Below, piece after piece: positions 63,886-64,000 of a stretch of DNA of 64,000 nt. Where the stretch lies: assembly GCF_000970285.1 (NCBI RefSeq), contig NZ_CP009516.1, positions 2,397,036 through 2,461,035 of the forward strand, written 5' to 3'. This DNA is from Methanosarcina horonobensis HB-1 = JCM 15518. Its GTDB lineage: Archaea; Halobacteriota; Methanosarcinia; Methanosarcinales; Methanosarcinaceae. The notes beneath the pieces are model-generated. The model was not told the DNA's origin, made no database searches, and worked only from the letters and a program-made list of their open reading frames with translations. Each line of letters opens with the position of its first letter. Position 1 is the first letter of the stretch. The translations under genes were made by a program, and so were the position numbers.

Positions 63886-64000
63886 ATGACAGAAAAGGAG
63901 GTAAAAAGGCGCAAAGAACGGAAAGGCAATACAGACCTTTTTGTGAGCGCCCTCAAGACCACAATTCCTGTATTTCTCGGATATATACCTCTCGGAATGG
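63886..64000 (+). CDS. azlC: AzlC-family branched-chain amino acid permease, 5' end
   Basis: The window ends inside this gene. The first 38 residues are visible: a charged N-terminus (MTEKEVKRRKERKGNTDLFV) followed by ALKTTIPVFLGYIPLGM, the conserved first membrane helix of AzlC exporters. AzlC works with a small AzlD partner, which would lie outside the window. The assignment rests on this short motif. Confidence 0.7.
   Translation, partial: MTEKEVKRRKERKGNTDLFVSALKTTIPVFLGYIPLGM

Overview
The window looks like a chromosomal segment of a Methanosarcina-type methanogenic archaeon. The reasons are AT-rich intergenic DNA with archaeal TATA/BRE promoters, O-acetylserine and O-acetylhomoserine sulfur genes next to tRNA-Cys genes, IscS/IscU, archaeal-type ThiN and thiamine genes, DUF2795/DUF3795/PKD surface families, and an in-frame UAG inside an otherwise intact enzyme, as expected where UAG can mean pyrrolysine. 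The species is not assigned.

Layout. 1-10.6 kb is accessory DNA: hypothetical genes, a decayed Fic gene, a 45-repeat CRISPR array (3524-6774, no cas genes beside it, probably transcribed leftward from a leader at its right end), a solitary 37-nt repeat of a different CRISPR-repeat type at 8133, and small membrane proteins. 10.6-18.6 kb is a sulfur/cysteine core: metX with CBS domains, tRNA-Cys, nadA, iscU, iscS, a Cys-rich HTH regulator, cysK, and a cysE fused to a MIP18/DUF59 domain. 18.8-30 kb holds thiE, thiM, fdhD with a cysteine desulfurase, an uncharacterised radical SAM / soluble ABC ATPase / GTPase / Fe-S protein cluster, and the tungstate transporter tupABC. 30.7-35.6 kb has a BlaI-type repressor with an M48/M56-like peptidase, diverging from a MacB-like ABC transporter with a DUF2318 lipoprotein. 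35.6-37.1 kb is a second tRNA-Cys followed by metY. 37-52.4 kb is an accessory zone of MITEs, an IS5-type element, an IS200/IS605 element, a truncated Cas1, a broken antiporter, a broken family B polymerase, and a small RiPP locus (NHLP-type precursor plus radical SAM/SPASM enzyme). 53-64 kb is mostly ordinary: a secreted protein, ThiN, a transglutaminase-like protein, a membrane nuclease, an NhaP antiporter, two MscS channels, a YetF-like protein and the start of azlC.

How it fits together. A perfect or near-perfect palindrome, TTCACAATTGTGAA, occurs about eleven times, only in promoter regions. These lie in front of iscS-iscU-nadA, both tRNA-Cys genes (with metX and metY behind them), cysK-cysE, the desulfurase-fdhD pair, the radical SAM cluster, a lone promoter at 54.4 kb and, in degenerate form, the Cys-rich HTH gene itself. 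I infer a cysteine/sulfur/Fe-S regulon with that HTH protein as the leading candidate regulator.

The two strongest leads for undescribed biology are this regulon, including the duplicated tRNA-Cys to met-gene arrangement with almost identical spacing, and the RiPP locus. In the RiPP enzyme a UAG lies directly before the essential SPASM cysteines, so full activity would require readthrough, most simply as pyrrolysine.
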